DNA of 64,000 bases from UBA1563 sp037440065 (GCA_037440065.1 JBBIUV010000016.1:744001-808000), one strand, 5' to 3'; positions 26,875 through 35,879 are shown, counted from the stretch's first letter. Translations and numbers: made by a program. Notes: a model not told the origin generated them from the letters alone.

Positions 26875-28685
26875 ATTTCAATCCTTGTAACCACACCATG
26901 AATTTTCCGGTATGGGAGTTTATAAAATTGAACAAAATTTGGAGTCATTTTTTTGAAGAATGAGTATAACTTTAATGTGAAACTGCTAGTCACAATATCT
27001 TCCACCCCGTAAAAAATAACTTTTTCATTTATTTCATGTTTCTTTATAATAGAAGGAAGATCAACAATTTCCATATAGCCTAAAGAAATGGAGAGACCGT
27101 TAAGTCCGTTTGCTAAATTTTCCACATATTCTGATTCGATTCCGTACGGACTATCGGTCCGTTCAATTGAAACTAAAACATTTTTTTCGTAAACGATATT
27201 TGAACTTATAATACAATGAGCAACATAAGGAGGAATATCATAATTTGTTCTTGAGAAAAAGATTGCTGTTCCTTCGATGTTGTTTCCCCGGTTGTATATT
27301 TGTTCGTACGCAATTTTAAAAGTATCCAGCGGCAACGAACGAAATGAACGGTAAATCCTTTTTTGCCCTTTCATCCAAATTAAAGTTATTCCCAACGGCA
27401 GGGCCGCTATTACTAAAGACCAATAACCTCCGTGCTGTAGTTTGTCTGTGAGTGAGAATAAGAAAAGTAAATCAACTACAAGTACCACCACTGATAAACT
27501 CATTTTAGCAAAAGACTTTTTGTGTTTGAAGATCCAGACCATCAACATTGCGCTTATCGTCATGGTTACGGTTACAGCTAATCCATACGCGGCTGCTAAA
27601 TTGGAAGACTCCTTAAAGAGAATGATCATAAATAAAACGGCTACCAATAATCCCCAATTTACTGCACCAATGTAAATCTGAGATTTAAGATGTGTAGAAG
27701 TGTATTTGATTTTCATCAACGGGAAAGTGCGAGTGGTAATACCTTGATATACTAATGAAAATACAGCAGAAATCATTGCTTGTGAAGCGATAATTGTGGC
27801 AAGAATTGTTAAGATAATAAATGGAATATAAAGCACTTCAGCTTGTGATTTTACCATTTGAAATAGTACAAGATCAGTACTCTGATTATCCAAAATATAA
27901 ACTCCTTGACCAAAATAATTAAAGATGAGCGCTACAAAAACAAATCCCCAGGCTCGTCTTATTGGTAAGGCTCCCAAGTGCCCCATATCAGCATAAAGCG
28001 CTTCTCCACCGGTTGCGCATAAGATTACTTCGGAAAGGACTAAAATACCCGCCAGTCCGTTCTCCATCAAAAATCCTAATGCATAGGTGGGACTAATGGC
28101 TAATAAAATTGAAGGCTTATTAATTATTGAAATTAATCCCGAAATAAAAAGTGCTCCAAACCAAATAACCATTATCGGTCCAAATGAACTTGCAACTTTA
28201 TCAGTTCCTTTGTACTGAAAAGCGAAAAGTGTAATGGTGATGAGCATCGTTATTAAAATAACCGCATTACCCGATATCCACTCAAAACCATGAATAAGCG
28301 GGAGTCCTTCAACTGCTGACAAAATACTTATCGCAGGAGTTATCACTCCATCACCCATAAGTAAAGAAATCCCAATATATCCGACGTACGCAATAACTGT
28401 GGCTCTCTTCCCCTTTTTCACAAAACCGGAAAGCACTTCCTTTAATACAATAATGCCTCCCTCTCCCTTAATACTTAAACTCATTGCCAACCATGCATAT
28501 TCGATGGTAACAAGAATAACAAGCGTCCAGAAAATGAGGGAGAGTATCCCGAACAAATTATCATGTGTTGGTTTTGTTAAGGTGAAAACAATTACAAGAG
28601 TATAGATAGGGCTTGTTCCGATATCACCGAAAACAAGACCCATCGCCTTAACGATTTCGAACAAATTCGATCTAATATTTTTCAA
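26871..28685 (-). CDS. kup: KUP-family potassium uptake protein
   Basis: The protein has 604 residues. It starts at TTG (28685), 15 bases after the upstream stop, and no better start is present. The N terminus has the family motif VFGDIGTSPIYTL, and about 12 membrane helices fill residues 12-440. The soluble C-terminal region (about 450-604) includes the GTAIFFSRT and RTDSPYGIE segments usual for KUP proteins. It is a proton-coupled potassium importer in the inner membrane. A second, unrelated potassium transporter (KimA-like) precedes it by 15 bases. Confidence 0.93.
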   Translation of the reverse strand: MKNIRSNLFEIVKAMGLVFGDIGTSPIYTLVIVFTLTKPTHDNLFGILSLIFWTLVILVTIEYAWLAMSLSIKGEGGIIVLKEVLSGFVKKGKRATVIAYVGYIGISLLMGDGVITPAISILSAVEGLPLIHGFEWISGNAVILITMLITITLFAFQYKGTDKVASSFGPIMVIWFGALFISGLISIINKPSILLAISPTYALGFLMENGLAGILVLSEVILCATGGEALYADMGHLGALPIRRAWGFVFVALIFNYFGQGVYILDNQSTDLVLFQMVKSQAEVLYIPFIILTILATIIASQAMISAVFSLVYQGITTRTFPLMKIKYTSTHLKSQIYIGAVNWGLLVAVLFMIILFKESSNLAAAYGLAVTVTMTISAMLMVWIFKHKKSFAKMSLSVVVLVVDLLFLFSLTDKLQHGGYWSLVIAALPLGITLIWMKGQKRIYRSFRSLPLDTFKIAYEQIYNRGNNIEGTAIFFSRTNYDIPPYVAHCIISSNIVYEKNVLVSIERTDSPYGIESEYVENLANGLNGLSISLGYMEIVDLPSIIKKHEINEKVIFYGVEDIVTSSFTLKLYSFFKKMTPNFVQFYKLPYRKIHGVVTRIEI

Positions 28686-28700
28686 AGTATATGACTTACT

Positions 28701-30713
28701 TTAATACGATACGCGAATAGGTAAAATCACAAAAGGATAACCTTCGTGATACAATCTTCTTTGAACGCTAAACACAATCTGGTTGTGGAGAATTCTTGTA
28801 AAAAAAGTTTCGTTTGGAAAAACAAGTTGTCCGCCAAAGAAAACTGAATTGGGATATTTTTTAAAAACCTTTTCAGATATTTCCGTAATCTGGTCAACAA
28901 TATCGGTTCCGATTGAAGTAAAACTATCTGCAGAGTAACCGCTTCGTTTCATAAAATCGACATACTGGTTAGTTTCTTTTTTTACAAATTCTTCTAGATT
29001 CGTTACTTCGGCAGAACCTTTAAACCCGCCTGCATCAACTACACCGGCTTGAACAAAAACATAGTTCTTAAAGATACCAGGAAACGTCTTTATTAAACTT
29101 AAAAGTGTGTGAGCTCCCAACCCATTGAAACCATTTACAAGTACTACGGCTGTTCTATCCTCAGTATTAATTTCTTCGGTATGTGCAACATCAGTATGCT
29201 TCTCACTGTTCAAATGATATAAGGATGAAGTAATTGCTGGAATAATATCACTATCCAATTTTTGAATTAATGTATTAGCAGTGTTATAGTGTTTTTTAAC
29301 CAGCAACGCAAAAGCCACTACACTTCCGGTAACAACCAACGTGATCCACCCGCCTTCAAAAAATTTAAGCGCTACTACAGAAACTAAAATTATTGTTGTT
29401 AACGTTAATCCAATTCCATTGATGGAAATTTTATGCTTCCAGGTCTTTTCTTCTTTTCGCACATTCCACCAATGACTTACCATTCCAAGTTGTGAAAGGA
29501 AAAAGGTAATAAAAACGTTGATACTGTAAAGCACTATTAACAAATCAACTGAACCACGAGCAAGCAACATAGTAACTAATGCTGCCCCCCCCATAAGGAG
29601 AATTCCGTTTTGAGTAACTAATCTATCACTTAAAATTGCAAATCTTGTTGGAAGCCAACGATCGGTTGCCATATTTGCAAGAACTCTCGGTCCATCCAAA
29701 AATCCCGTTTGGGCAGCAACAAATAAAATTACGGCTTCAGATAATAAGGTTATAAAAATGAACGGGAGACTAATACCCGTTGACCAATTCTTTGTAATGT
29801 TTTCAAATAAAACTGCGTTTAAAGTTTTACCCGGCTGCGCCACTACACCGAATAACAAATAGGCTATCATTAAACCAACCACCATAAATGTAAGTGAGCC
29901 TGCCATCAGTTTCATTGTATTTTTCGCTGTATGAACTTTTGGTTCTCTAAGAATTGGTAAACCATTACTAACAGCCTCAATTCCTGTGTAGGTGCCGGCA
30001 CCCATTGTGTATGCTTTCCCTATAAGAAGAATCATTCCAACTAACCCTAATTGATTTCTTGTTGTGGATAAATCCTTTGAAGTTTCCGCAATTATTTGTG
30101 AGGCATTAAAAAAATGAGTAAAAATTGCGTAAAAAATTACAAACGCATGCAGAGCAATAAACAAAAGGAAAATTGGGACTAAGGGGACGACCGATTCTTT
30201 CACTCCTCTTAAATTCATTATTATCAATACGATCACGCCAAAAACGGCGAAATCCAATTTGTATTGATGAAATGCAATTGGTAAAAAACTAAATAATGCA
30301 TCCGTTCCGCTTGCAACCGAAAGAGTGATGGTTAAAACATAATCGATTAACAATGCCGATCCGGATACCATTCCAACTTTTGGTGATAATAATTTACTTG
30401 CTACAAGATAACCGCCACCACCGGATGGAAATAACTCAATTATCTGGGAGTAGCTGAAACTTATGATGAAGATTGTAATGCCTGACAGAAAGGCGATAAT
30501 AAGACTTAAAAAATGATGCTGCCCTAAGGTTAAAAACGCCTCCGATGGACCGTAACACGATGAAGATAAACCATCTGTACCAAGTCCTACCCAAGCTAGA
30601 AAAGCGGTTAATGAAAGATTATGGAACACCTTTGGATCATTTAAATTCCTTGATGCTCCAATAATTATATTTTTACTTTTGTTTATAAGTGACTGTTTAT
30701 TTGAATTAGACAT
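28701..30713 (-). CDS. KimA/YdaO-like APC-superfamily potassium transporter
   Basis: The protein has 670 residues. About 12 membrane helices span residues 30-470. The segments GLSSSCYGPSEAFL, FPSGGGGYLVASKLL, LLIDYVLTITLSVASGTDA and GTYTGIEAVSNGLP closely parallel the Bacillus KimA (YdaO) sequence as I know it. A cytosolic domain of about 180 residues follows and ends with a TRILHNQIVFSVQRRL segment like the KimA end (LHNQSAFLLRLRLF). KimA is a high-affinity, proton-driven potassium importer controlled by cyclic di-AMP in Bacillus. Potassium as substrate is inferred from homology and from the kup neighbour; a general amino-acid permease is the alternative. Confidence 0.78.
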   Translation of the reverse strand: MSNSNKQSLINKSKNIIIGASRNLNDPKVFHNLSLTAFLAWVGLGTDGLSSSCYGPSEAFLTLGQHHFLSLIIAFLSGITIFIISFSYSQIIELFPSGGGGYLVASKLLSPKVGMVSGSALLIDYVLTITLSVASGTDALFSFLPIAFHQYKLDFAVFGVIVLIIMNLRGVKESVVPLVPIFLLFIALHAFVIFYAIFTHFFNASQIIAETSKDLSTTRNQLGLVGMILLIGKAYTMGAGTYTGIEAVSNGLPILREPKVHTAKNTMKLMAGSLTFMVVGLMIAYLLFGVVAQPGKTLNAVLFENITKNWSTGISLPFIFITLLSEAVILFVAAQTGFLDGPRVLANMATDRWLPTRFAILSDRLVTQNGILLMGGAALVTMLLARGSVDLLIVLYSINVFITFFLSQLGMVSHWWNVRKEEKTWKHKISINGIGLTLTTIILVSVVALKFFEGGWITLVVTGSVVAFALLVKKHYNTANTLIQKLDSDIIPAITSSLYHLNSEKHTDVAHTEEINTEDRTAVVLVNGFNGLGAHTLLSLIKTFPGIFKNYVFVQAGVVDAGGFKGSAEVTNLEEFVKKETNQYVDFMKRSGYSADSFTSIGTDIVDQITEISEKVFKKYPNSVFFGGQLVFPNETFFTRILHNQIVFSVQRRLYHEGYPFVILPIRVSY

Positions 30714-31341
30714 TTTCTTCCGATGTTGTGAAAAAAATTATTCCAAAGATAGTACGGATTTGCTTAAGAAAGCTCTGGAACAAAGAGACAACCAGATAAA
30801 AGCGAGAAAGCGCGTAACGATAATTTTGACTTGCCGTAACGACTATCTATTAAACCGATCATTTTTCCTCACTCTTCCTTCGTTTAATTTCCGTCATTCA
30901 CGCCTCTTAATACGTTAAATAAAAACTTTCTTAAGTTTGCCAAAAATTAAGAATAAATCACATATAAGAAAAATTGTTTCTGATTTGGAATGTTTATATT
31001 GATTTATAAACGATATATATTAATTATTAAGGATAGTTTCCCATTTCTCCGTAATTTTTGTATAACGGAAAGAGTAAAGGTTTTGCGTTGTTTTTTCAAA
31101 TTAATTGACTTGCTAAAAATTTAAGAAAAATTTTTCGTGGATGCGAGGAAGAGATAGTAGTCCAAATAAATTGACTATAAATTGGTAATTACAAAAAACA
31201 TTTCTAATTTTTGTAAAACAAATTAAGAAGTAATCAGGTGGCTTCATTTTCAACATATAATTAAAAAATATTTAATTAAACTACTCTCTGCAAATAAGTA
31301 AATGATAACTGGTCAACTAATTAACATCAACTGGGGATCAC
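30714..31341. other. 628-base divergent intergenic region
   Basis: This AT-rich region separates the minus-strand potassium transporters from the plus-strand envelope gene at 31342 and must hold promoters for both. I looked on the minus strand for the conserved blocks of the ydaO/kimA cyclic di-AMP riboswitch and did not see them. Short AT palindromes such as AATTTAAGAAAAATTT (31117-31132) occur. No convincing gene, structured RNA or clear promoter was identified. Confidence 0.5.
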
Positions 31342-32145
31342 ATGACAAAAGTTCTTTTATTTCATTTCATTTTACCGTTTGTTTTTTTCTCAACGATTTA
31401 CTCACAAGTAAAATTCGAAGAACCCAATACATCGAAGATTTATATTAAACCGAGTGATCGGGAAATTAGCGCTCGAGTTATATCGGTGGCTTCATATGGA
31501 ATAATTTTAGAGAATGATGAAACCGTCAGCTATAAGGTTATTTCAAAAATTGTAACCAACAACAGTAAATTAATAGATTCAATTCTTACGTTTGTTTCAA
31601 GTGCCTCCCAATCTTCTTCCGGTGATGATTTTGTTCTAGACATGCAAAACGCTGTTTACGAAAAACCGGTTACATCAGATAATAGAGTTCTACAAGACAA
31701 AGTAATTTTGTTTAATATATTTGCAAGTAAAACTGAATATGTAGGAATAACTTTCAATTTTTCACCAAGAACACTCAATATAATTTACTTGCAACTCGGA
31801 TTCTCAACCGGCCGTTATTCTGGGAAACATTCATACAATGTATCAAATGCATTCGCTGAAATTGGGAAGAAAGCAATTGTTCCTTCTGGTGAAGTTCTTA
31901 TGGGACTTGGCATTTGCGAAAAAATACTCAACATTTCTTCCAGAAGAACTAATGTTGATCGAGAATATAAGAATGATACAAAAACTGTTGCTTATTTGGG
32001 TCTTGCTTATAGATTTCAACCATCCAAAGATTTGGCAACCCTTTTGGTTGGGATAAAATATTTTTTGTCAAATGTCTCCGTCTTTGAAGATGACTCAAAT
32101 CTCAGCTTTAGCCTGGGGATGGGAATAAATTTAGATGGTTTATGA
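31342..32145 (+). CDS. Secreted/envelope protein of unknown function
   Basis: The protein has 267 residues with a signal peptide (about 1-21, cleavage after YSQ). A short conserved-looking beta module at 30-70 (REISARVISVASYGIILENDE) is followed by a region of beta strands. It ends LSFSLGMGINLDG, as small outer-membrane barrels do. No family is recognised. It opens a run of small envelope genes on the plus strand and overlaps the next small gene by four bases (ATGA). Confidence 0.6.
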   Translation: MTKVLLFHFILPFVFFSTIYSQVKFEEPNTSKIYIKPSDREISARVISVASYGIILENDETVSYKVISKIVTNNSKLIDSILTFVSSASQSSSGDDFVLDMQNAVYEKPVTSDNRVLQDKVILFNIFASKTEYVGITFNFSPRTLNIIYLQLGFSTGRYSGKHSYNVSNAFAEIGKKAIVPSGEVLMGLGICEKILNISSRRTNVDREYKNDTKTVAYLGLAYRFQPSKDLATLLVGIKYFLSNVSVFEDDSNLSFSLGMGINLDGL

Positions 32146-32366
32146 AAGCTCCCGCTTTAAAAATTCAAATAGAGCTAGTGATAATGATTATTGACTATCT
32201 CAAACATATTATTTTTTATAATATCGGATATTTTGGGGTAAAGTTATTCTCACTTGGTAAATACCCTATTAAATATGACTCGATCATGGGAAATAATTTT
32301 TTAGAAATTCTTGGCGCGATAATAATGGTATTGGGAGCTTCTTATCTAAGTATAATATTTTTATAA
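32142..32366 (+). CDS. Small two-helix membrane protein with LGKYP motif
   Basis: The protein has 74 residues, or 60 if it starts at the ATG at 32184. Two hydrophobic helices flank the motif SLGKYP near residue 40, followed by a polar turn. Short proteins with a helix, (T/S)LGKYP and a second helix recur in many bacteria as uncharacterised inner-membrane proteins, which supports a real gene. The four-base overlap with the upstream gene also supports translation. The function is unknown. Confidence 0.55.
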   Translation: MKAPALKIQIELVIMIIDYLKHIIFYNIGYFGVKLFSLGKYPIKYDSIMGNNFLEILGAIIMVLGASYLSIIFL

Positions 32367-32449
32367 CACAATTAAATTTAATATACTTGGAAAGCAAGTA
32401 ACATGATTGTTAAATGTATAATTAATAGAATAATAAATTTGGTGAATCA

Positions 32450-33649
32450 TTGATCAGAATACTTCTCATTTCGTTTTTTAGTCTGATGCTTTCTTTCAAT
32501 GTTTGGGGTCAGCGCGTAGTTAATGACGTTATAACTTTTCAACATGGATTAGTTATTGAGAATTTAAGCAGTTATGGCTTTGTCCAAAACAGCAACTACG
32601 CAGTTGAAAATATTTCTAATTCTAATCCGGCGTCACTTGCAAATTTTGATAGTGCATTAATCGGAATGTCCTATCAATATGTATCAACACAAAATCCCGG
32701 CTGGCTAGCTGAGATTAATAATAAAAGAGCTTATCCTCTCCTCCCACAATCAGTCGGTGCAGTTTATCCTTTAGAAAATCTGCGAATCGGTATAGGAATA
32801 AGTCAACGATATAATTCTCTCTTAGATTTTGGAGAGATACCAATTACTACTGTCGAAAATCCTTATGGAACGGGACAATCATTCTCACCAAAGTTTGAAA
32901 CACTGATTATTGGATTTTCTAATCTCTATTCATACTCGTTCCCTTCCCTTTTCCACAAGAATGATCTGTTGAGTATAGGACTGCAATTAAATTTGGATAG
33001 AATGGATTATTACTCAAAACTTGTCAATATAGAAGGCAAAGCCGGTGGGTTTAATACAAGCTTTACTTTTGGGCTCCATTACAAATTTGAAAAAAGATTG
33101 CATCCTGGATTGTTTGAAATTGGTTTCTTCTTTGAAAAAGGTTCTACATTTAAAGAAGAATTCAAAGAAAATAACACTCGTAATCTTGTTTTAGCTAATC
33201 CGGACACAAATAACGCACATCGCCCAAAAAACTACTATCCGGTAACAAAATTTGATGTAATTGCTAACATGCCGGATAAACTGAATTACGGTTTTATTTA
33301 TTCACCGGAAAGTATGCTTCACTTTTCCCTTAATTCCCGCACAGTTTATTGGAATAAGGTTCGAAGTGGTTGGAAGAATTGTTCAGAGTTCTCGTGTTCA
33401 GTAATTTTTGATTATTCTAAAACTGCCCGGTTTTCGTTCGGACTCCTCTCCTCCAATCCTCAAATTACAGATAATGGATTTTATTCTCAGGAGACAAATG
33501 AAAACATGAAAGCCATTTATGTAACTCTTGGATTACATATTGAAAGATATCGGTTCATTTATGATCTTTCTCTGGCAGATAGCCATAACTATTCCGGCGC
33601 GTGGAGAAAACATACAATTCTTAAAGGTGCACTTGCAATTAAAATATAA
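32450..33649 (+). CDS. Putative outer-membrane protein, PorV/FadL-like N terminus
   Basis: The protein has 399 residues. The start appears to be TTG at 32450, preceded by GGTGA, because the signal peptide (MIRILLISFFSLMLSFNVWG) begins there and no ATG fits. After the signal, ENISNSNPASLANFDSA resembles the SNPA segment of PorV/FadL-type barrels. The rest has regular aromatic-ended strands and ends LAIKI. An outer-membrane barrel is likely; specificity is unknown. A DinB-like gene follows 17 bases later. Confidence 0.65.
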   Translation: MIRILLISFFSLMLSFNVWGQRVVNDVITFQHGLVIENLSSYGFVQNSNYAVENISNSNPASLANFDSALIGMSYQYVSTQNPGWLAEINNKRAYPLLPQSVGAVYPLENLRIGIGISQRYNSLLDFGEIPITTVENPYGTGQSFSPKFETLIIGFSNLYSYSFPSLFHKNDLLSIGLQLNLDRMDYYSKLVNIEGKAGGFNTSFTFGLHYKFEKRLHPGLFEIGFFFEKGSTFKEEFKENNTRNLVLANPDTNNAHRPKNYYPVTKFDVIANMPDKLNYGFIYSPESMLHFSLNSRTVYWNKVRSGWKNCSEFSCSVIFDYSKTARFSFGLLSSNPQITDNGFYSQETNENMKAIYVTLGLHIERYRFIYDLSLADSHNYSGAWRKHTILKGALAIKI

Positions 33650-33666
33650 TTTGAAGGATAAGTTAG

Positions 33667-34140
33667 ATGAACAAAACGGAGTTAAGAAAATATAAATACA
33701 ACGGCGCTCGTTCAATGGTTTTACTGCATGAGAAATATTTAACTTCACTTTTACAAACGTGGCAGGAAGCTAAAAGATTAAATATCAGACTTCCAGAAAC
33801 CGAAGATGAAGATTATAAATCGCTGGAAACTCTTCTCAGACATATTTTACGGGCTGCCGGAAGATATATGATCTGGATGTGTGAAAAATTAAATCTTCCC
33901 GATCCGGGAATTGAACCGGCGCCGGAACCCGAAAATATTGAGAGAGAAGCAGAAAAATATCTTGAGCATCTTCTTATTAAATGGCGGACTCCTTTGGCAG
34001 ACGTTGAAGAAGACAAATTCATCTCATCAACCTACACTTCCCGCTGGGGTGTAGAATATTGCATCGATGCAATGCTTGAACATGCAGTAATGCATCCTAT
34101 TCGGCATGAGTTTCAGTTAAGAAATTTAATGAAGTCATAA
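33667..34140 (+). CDS. DinB-like four-helix protein
   Basis: The protein has 157 residues, cytoplasmic, with four long helices. A histidine in LLRHILRAAGRYMIW near 58 and the C-terminal HAVMHPIRHEFQL provide the His pattern of the DinB/YfiT metal-binding fold. Family members include thiol-dependent transferases and many proteins without known activity. The metal site looks complete but no substrate can be assigned. It sits between a barrel gene and a Gre-like gene. Confidence 0.65.
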   Translation: MNKTELRKYKYNGARSMVLLHEKYLTSLLQTWQEAKRLNIRLPETEDEDYKSLETLLRHILRAAGRYMIWMCEKLNLPDPGIEPAPEPENIEREAEKYLEHLLIKWRTPLADVEEDKFISSTYTSRWGVEYCIDAMLEHAVMHPIRHEFQLRNLMKS

Positions 34141-34160
34141 ATGCAATTAACTGTATCGTC

Positions 34161-34199
34161 ATTTCGAGCGAAGTCGAGAAATGTGAAGTCGAGAAATGA
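34161..34199 (+). repeat. Small palindromic repeat with a 15-base tandem duplication
   Basis: ATTTCGAGCGAAGTCGAGAAAT at 34161-34182 is an imperfect palindrome of the kind scattered between genes in many genomes. The unit GAAGTCGAGAAATG is repeated at 34170-34183 and 34185-34198, and the second copy contributes the ATG start codon of the following gene. Confidence 0.75.
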
Positions 34200-34666
34200 T
34201 TAGAACGAAAAATAATCTTAAGGTAAAACAACAACTTTATTCCGAATGCATACACTATGTTGAAGCAAAAATTAAACTAATTACAAAAGCAGTTAACGAT
34301 TTGCAGCAAGTCTCGATGCTTGAAACCAAAAGCAGCATGGGCGATAAATACGAGACCACAATATCTTCCATTCATCTCGAGATGGAGAAATATTCACAGC
34401 AGATGAACGAGTTTTCCGCAATGAAGAAAATCCTTTTTCAAGTAAATGCTAATAAACAATATGATTCAGTTCAGCTGGGTTGTTTAGTTTGTACAAACCA
34501 TGGCAATTATTTTATTGCTATCACTGCTGGAGAATTTGTAATTGAAGAGAAACGTTATTTAACTATCTCGCTTGCTTCCCCGCTTGGAAAAGAATTATTT
34601 AACAGAAAAACGGGAGATACTTTTTCCTTTAGAAACAAACAATTTATTATTGAGCTGGTGATTTAA
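34196..34666 (+). CDS. GreA/GreB-like transcription factor domain protein
   Basis: The protein has 156 residues. A helical N-terminal half (about 1-75) contains ETKSSMGDKYETT at the presumed hairpin tip. The C-terminal half has LGCLVCTNHGNYFIAITAG and ISLASPLGKELFNRKTGDTFSF, matching the FKBP-like C-terminal domain of Gre factors, where the SPLGxAL.G...GD signature is typical. Such short Gre-like proteins are common in Bacteroidota and are sometimes misnamed as acyl-ACP synthases. Gre factors reach into the RNA polymerase secondary channel; that role is inferred. The start codon lies inside a repeat and no strong ribosome-binding site is visible. Confidence 0.6.
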   Translation: MIRTKNNLKVKQQLYSECIHYVEAKIKLITKAVNDLQQVSMLETKSSMGDKYETTISSIHLEMEKYSQQMNEFSAMKKILFQVNANKQYDSVQLGCLVCTNHGNYFIAITAGEFVIEEKRYLTISLASPLGKELFNRKTGDTFSFRNKQFIIELVI

Positions 34667-34678
34667 TCTGAACTAATT

Positions 34679-34730
34679 CTCCGTGCCTCCGCGGTAAATT
34701 TTTTCACCACAGAGACACGAATTCACGGAA
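34679..34730. repeat. Imperfect inverted repeat (TCCGTG...CACGGA type)
   Basis: TCCGTG at 34680-34685 mirrors CACGGA at 34724-34729, and CCTCCGCGGT mirrors ACCACAGAGA around an AT loop. The words resemble the CACCACAGAGACACGGAG element found between genes in many unrelated bacteria. Damage in the stem suggests an old copy. Confidence 0.6.
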
Positions 34731-34896
34731 GGAACACGTTTATTTTATCGTTTGGCAATTTCCCAAAACATCTCTATGTTTTAATTAAAGAATAAGTTTA
34801 CTTTATTTCTTTGTTAGATGACATTGTTTTAATTCAACGGGTTTTCACTCCCCTTTTTGGGATTTTAAATTATAAATAAATTTACTTATTAATTTT

Positions 34897-35235
34897 ATGA
34901 ACAATCAATCACTCTTTATAAGATCAATCCTAATATCAATATTTCTGCTTACAACTTTTTTCGGAGGATGTAAATCATCCATTGTCGACGATCCCGCAAC
35001 AAATATAATATATTCAGTGCCTCAAGAATCGCATGTAAAACTTACAGTTGAAAATAGTTATAACACAGTGATTACAATCCTAGTAAATAAAAATCAAAAT
35101 GCTGGACGCTATAATGTAAGTTTTAGTACAAATGATTTAGCCGAAGGTGTATATTTTTATACTCTTGAACTCAAGGGGATTAACAATAATTTCTATTTAA
35201 AAAATACCAAATACATTTTGTTAGAAAAACGATGA
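34897..35235 (+). CDS. Small lipoprotein consisting of a sorting-domain-like module
   Basis: The protein has 112 residues. The lipoprotein signal has lipobox FGGC (Cys25). The remainder (about 38-112) has the strand order of a FlgD-like/T9SS type A C-terminal module: IIYSVPQESHVKLTVEN, then an AGRYNVSFSTNDLAEGVYFY block and a final TKYILLEK. It thus looks like a sorting domain without a cargo, placed behind a lipid anchor. The function is unknown. Its stop overlaps the start of the next gene. Confidence 0.6.
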   Translation: MNNQSLFIRSILISIFLLTTFFGGCKSSIVDDPATNIIYSVPQESHVKLTVENSYNTVITILVNKNQNAGRYNVSFSTNDLAEGVYFYTLELKGINNNFYLKNTKYILLEKR

Positions 35236-35879
35236 TAAAATATTTTTATACCATTAGCTTCATTCTCTTCACCTTTTCCATCATTCAAGCTCAAAATAAG
35301 ATTGATCTTCATTTTGGATATGGACACTATTTAGACAATTCCGAAAATTCAATGAAGTTAATGAATGAAGAGAAATTCCGCTCTTATTACTTCTATGGTT
35401 TTACTTATCAAAGAGATGATCTTTGGGGCTACGATCTCATTATTGATTATGACTATCATAAGATAATTAAGAATAATATCATAGAATTTGTGAGAACCGG
35501 TCCGGACAGTCCTGACCCAATCGGCTTTTTTAGCGGAGATTTAACTCTTATCAATCATAATATAGACCTAGATATTGTTATGAAATATGACCAAGTTTTT
35601 TCCTATGGATTTGGTCCCTCTTCTGTAGTTACAAATAGAATTCTAGATATACCGGATCATCTTTATGACAAACTTGCTTCTTCCGGGTTAGGTCTAAATG
35701 CGTTTATAGAAGTTTCCATTCCTTTCGATAAAGGTGAGTAATACTTTTTCATTACATCCAAGTTAAAAGTTAGATATACCCACTCAATATGGTTTGATGA
35801 TGGAATTCGGAATCTCGATAATTACTATCAAGAATTCTTAACTGCTGATATTTTTGCCGGGATTGGTTATGCTTTTTAG
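35232..35879 (+). pseudogene. Outer-membrane barrel gene interrupted by an in-frame TAA
   Basis: A signal peptide (about 1-20, SIIQAQ) and beta strands run for 169 codons to a TAA at 35739-35741. The same frame then continues open for 45 more codons. It begins YFFITSKLKVRYTHS and ends IFAGIGYAF with a C-terminal phenylalanine before TAG at 35877-35879. The tail reads as the missing last strands of the barrel, so the parent gene probably encoded 215 residues. The single TAA could come from a point change of CAA, GAA or AAA, or be a sequencing error. The shortened product would lack the outer-membrane insertion signal. Confidence 0.7.

Noticed and set aside
30679..30918. A 79-codon plus-strand frame before the divergent region
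   Set aside because: It overlaps the start of the KimA-like gene, has no ribosome-binding site and shows no domain-like sequence.
30714..31341. Cyclic di-AMP (ydaO) riboswitch upstream of the KimA-like gene
   Set aside because: The conserved purine-rich blocks and pseudoknot words I would expect are not visible on the minus strand; a covariance search would decide.
35739..35741. Recoded stop (selenocysteine or pyrrolysine) in the barrel gene
   Set aside because: The codon is TAA, whereas those amino acids use TGA and TAG.
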